DNA of 64,000 nt from DATGKG01 sp963783145 (GTDB taxonomy: Bacteria; Desulfobacterota; Binatia; Binatales; Binataceae). Positions 61,840-64,000 of this stretch are shown one piece after another. The first letter of the stretch is position 1. The number at the start of each line of letters is the position of its first letter. Below the pieces are notes generated by a model, which had not been told where the DNA came from, searched no databases, and saw only the letters and a list, made by a program, of their open reading frames with translations. The stretch spans positions 806,001 through 870,000 of the forward strand of contig CAWAMM010000007.1 of the NCBI GenBank assembly GCA_963783145.1, given 5' to 3'. Position numbers and translations under genes: made by a program.

Positions 61840-63300
61840 TTGCGTGCCGATGACAGCTCCCATACAGAGGTGCCCGAGGGTTCAGGAGTCCGCCGCGAAT
61901 TGAGCGCCATCCCAGAGTCATCCACAGCGTCGTCGTCGCCGCCGTCGGTCGCGGCTCGCGCGACGACACGCACGCTCGGCCTGATGCCGCTGGTATGCGT
62001 GATGTACCTCGTGGTCAGCGGCGGCGCCTACGGCCTGGAAGATGCGGTGCGGCTGGCCGGACCTCGCCTCACCATCGCGCTCTGCCTGCTGGTGCCGCTA
62101 ACACTTAGCTTGCCCACCGCGCTGATGGCGGCCGAGCTTACCGCGCTGATGCCGATCGAGGGCGGCTTCTATTTCTGGGTCAAAGAAGCGTTGGGACCAT
62201 TCGCCGGCTTCGCCGAAGCGTATCTGACGATTCTATATACCGCGGTCGACATGGCGATCTATCCCGGCCTGTTTGCCGCGTATCTATCCTTTCTGATCCC
62301 GATCGGACCCGCGTTGCAGATAGTCCTGGCGATCGCGCTCATCTGGCTCGCCGGCGGGATGAACCTGCTTGGGATTCGCCCGGTGGGGCTCAGCTCCATC
62401 GTGCTGGCCGCGATACTGCTGGCGCCATTCGCGGCGCTGGTGATCATTGGCGCCCCGCATCTCATCCATTTCACCCCGCCAACGCAGCCGTTGTATGGGC
62501 CGGGATTCCTCGGCGCGCTGGGGGCGGGCCTGACGGTCGTCATCTGGAATTTCGGCGGATGGGAAAATCTGAGCGTGGTGTCCGGTGAGTTGCACGATCC
62601 CAGGCGCAACTATGTTCGTGCCATCGCCGTCGCGTTGCCAGTCGTGGTCGCGGGCTATGTCCTGCCGCTGCTGGTTACTGTGTCCGGCGCGCGAAGCACC
62701 GCCGACTGGCAGATGGGATGGTTCTCGCACGAAGGCTATCGCGTCGGCGGACCGCTGCTGGGGGGCGCGCTCGCGCTCGGCGGCGCCGTGATGTCCTTTG
62801 CGGTGTTCGAGGCCGCGATGCTGTGGATCTCGCGGATGCCGTTCGTGCTGGCGCGCGAGAGCTACCTGCCGCCCGCATTCGGCGAAATCCTCGAAGCTAC
62901 CGCGACCCCGTGGAAATCGATCGTATGGTGTTGCGCCGTCTTCACCCTGCTGGTGCCGCTCGGATTCCTGGCGCTGGTCGTCCTCGACGTCTTTTTCTAT
63001 ATGGCGGCGCTGGTGCTCGAGATGATCGCCTTGCTGAAGTTACGCCGGCTGCGCCCCCGGCGCGAGGGACTGTTCGTGGTAGGCGGTGGAAAATTAGGCC
63101 TCGTCCTGATCGCAACGTTGCCGCTGATCACATGGATCGCGACCTTCGGCCTGGCGATCTCGCAGGGCGGGGCGCATATCGACTTTCTAATCGCGATCGC
63201 ATTGGTGGCGACGGTGTTTCCGGCCTATGCGTTCGCGCGGCGGCGATGGGGCGGTCCCAAGGAGCCAGTCAACGCGGCGTTAGGTGGTACAGATCGATAA
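61840..63300 (+). CDS. APC-superfamily amino-acid permease
   Basis: 486 residues from a TTG start. The first ~45 residues are cytoplasmic; membrane segments begin at LGLMPLVCVMYLVVSGGAYGLED, where the SGGAYG loop is the unwound TM1. About twelve segments follow with EGGFYFWVKEALG and WNFGGWENLSVVSGEL. It imports amino acids or polyamines. Its 3' end overlaps the convergent gene by 32 bases. Confidence 0.9.
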   Translation: MRADDSSHTEVPEGSGVRRELSAIPESSTASSSPPSVAARATTRTLGLMPLVCVMYLVVSGGAYGLEDAVRLAGPRLTIALCLLVPLTLSLPTALMAAELTALMPIEGGFYFWVKEALGPFAGFAEAYLTILYTAVDMAIYPGLFAAYLSFLIPIGPALQIVLAIALIWLAGGMNLLGIRPVGLSSIVLAAILLAPFAALVIIGAPHLIHFTPPTQPLYGPGFLGALGAGLTVVIWNFGGWENLSVVSGELHDPRRNYVRAIAVALPVVVAGYVLPLLVTVSGARSTADWQMGWFSHEGYRVGGPLLGGALALGGAVMSFAVFEAAMLWISRMPFVLARESYLPPAFGEILEATATPWKSIVWCCAVFTLLVPLGFLALVVLDVFFYMAALVLEMIALLKLRRLRPRREGLFVVGGGKLGLVLIATLPLITWIATFGLAISQGGAHIDFLIAIALVATVFPAYAFARRRWGGPKEPVNAALGGTDR

Positions 63301-64000
63301 GATCCGATTGAGCGATCGAATCGAGGTTGAACGATGCGTTCAACTGCGTGAGTTCATCCTTCAATAGGTCCGCATAGTCATCGCGCTCGGGCCGAGTGAT
63401 CAGAAGATACGCCGGGCGGCCGGCGCGCATCGCGTCGATGAGCGTTTTCGCCTCGGCATCATAGAGCTGGGAGCCTCCAAACAGAACCGGCGGTACCGAT
63501 CCTGTCCATCCGGCGGCTTTTCTCACATATAGCCTCGCCAGATGATAATCGGTGAATTGTCCTCCCGGATCGAACGCGTTCAGTCCGATCAGCTCGGTCT
63601 TCGGTTTGGAGAGATAGAGTTCCAGAAACTCGAGTGAGATGTTGCTGATTACGATCGCGTCTGGTTGCAGTTGCGGACCGATGGCGAGCAGCGTCGGCAC
63701 GATCTTCGATTGCGCAGGCGCTGCGGTTAAGCGGCCCGTTGTCTCGGCCACCATCGAGATCGCGAGCATCAGGTCGAGCGCGACCACTCCTGCGATGATC
63801 GCGCTATCGCGCGAAGTCTTGCGCACTCGCGCATACGCCTCGCGCATCGCGCGATTTCCCCAGACGATCCCATAGCCCGAGGCGACAAATAGAATGAACG
63901 TTGCGGGAAGGATGAATGCGATCTCGGTGAAGAAGTAGAAAAGGTAAACAGCGACCAAAACCGCGAGGAATGCGAGGCCAAACCACATCACGCGCAGAAC
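63269..64000 (-). CDS. C-terminal part of a membrane protein (glycosyltransferase-like), truncated
   Basis: The frame is open to the window edge (GTG at 63991 is preceded by open codons VLR). About 244 residues are visible: three membrane segments (FGLAFLAVLVAVYLFYFFTEIAFIL, FILFVASGYGIVWG, IAGVVALDLMLAISMV) and a periplasmic domain with LYVRKAAGWTGSVPPVLFGG. The layout resembles PMT/ArnT-like glycosyltransferase C termini, but this is uncertain. Confidence 0.55.
   Translation of the reverse strand, partial: VLRVMWFGLAFLAVLVAVYLFYFFTEIAFILPATFILFVASGYGIVWGNRAMREAYARVRKTSRDSAIIAGVVALDLMLAISMVAETTGRLTAAPAQSKIVPTLLAIGPQLQPDAIVISNISLEFLELYLSKPKTELIGLNAFDPGGQFTDYHLARLYVRKAAGWTGSVPPVLFGGSQLYDAEAKTLIDAMRAGRPAYLLITRPERDDYADLLKDELTQLNASFNLDSIAQSDLIDLYHLTPR

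Overview
The window is about 60% GC, and nearly all of it is single-copy bacterial coding sequence on both strands. No rRNA, tRNA, CRISPR array or intact transposase was recognised. The gene mix is typical of metabolically broad soil or sediment bacteria of the former deltaproteobacterial / Binatia-like type. It has luciferase-like F420/FMN oxidoreductases, a Rieske oxygenase, phytanoyl-CoA-type dioxygenases, SnoaL-like small proteins, CocE/NonD and HSL hydrolases, a DUF1302 outer-membrane protein, lipoproteins with lipoboxes (so a Gram-negative envelope), bactofilin, and a rubrerythrin/Fe-S/DUF3501 operon. The taxonomic placement is an inference from gene content only.

Layout. 1-5.3 kb is an accessory, partly decayed stretch. 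It holds the 3' end of a GMC oxidoreductase, an unusual three-part protein on the minus strand (ECF sigma factor, ankyrin repeats, and a degenerate F1-ATPase beta-like domain), and a frameshifted GNAT-like gene. 5.3-12.2 kb carries an LLM oxidoreductase, two paralogous exported rhodaneses (one with an in-frame UGA where the other has Cys), a thioesterase, an HSL esterase, a KirBac-type K+ channel and a lipoprotein hydrolase. 12.2-16.3 kb has a solitary DNA methyltransferase, then a peroxide/iron-stress unit: a Fur-family regulator with a 7-1-7 box overlapping its promoter, rubrerythrin, a GlpC-like Fe-S protein and DUF3501. 16.6-26.1 kb holds a DUF1302 porin-like protein with a textbook terminator, followed by a catabolic cluster with a DAO-type flavoenzyme, a CMD-family protein, a VOC protein, eutBC, two SnoaL-like proteins and a CocE/NonD hydrolase. 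26.1-30.1 kb encodes exported proteins, including a tandem pair of Cys-rich secreted paralogues. 30.1-31.7 kb is a small mobile-type island with an IS1595-type transposase remnant and a Panacea-domain antitoxin with a candidate toxin.

31.8-45.5 kb is housekeeping-like: a formyltransferase, a PHB-depolymerase-type esterase, a frameshifted LLM gene, glgP and pgm (glycogen to glucose-1-P to glucose-6-P), a GFA protein, exported AlgH, an S53 peptidase, and a marR-leuC-leuD operon with a recognisable promoter/operator. 45.6-50.2 kb is a small oxygenase/amidohydrolase cluster interrupted by REP-like palindromes. 50.2-52.5 kb is the trmD - SPOUT methyltransferase - DUF29 - rplS locus. 52.5-61.7 kb is a long minus-strand transcription block: TPR lipoprotein, outer-membrane lipoprotein, oppABC, a gap with a mobile repeat, oppDF and bactofilin. 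The window ends with an APC permease and the C-terminal part of a membrane protein running off the edge.

The most unusual item is the sigma-ankyrin-F1beta fusion at 1129-3198. The C-terminal ~280 residues follow the F1 beta subunit almost to its end, but the P-loop Lys, the catalytic Glu and the Walker B Asp have all been lost. It therefore looks like a pseudo-ATPase sensor or scaffold attached to a transcription initiation factor. The second is the UGA-containing rhodanese at 6460-6939.
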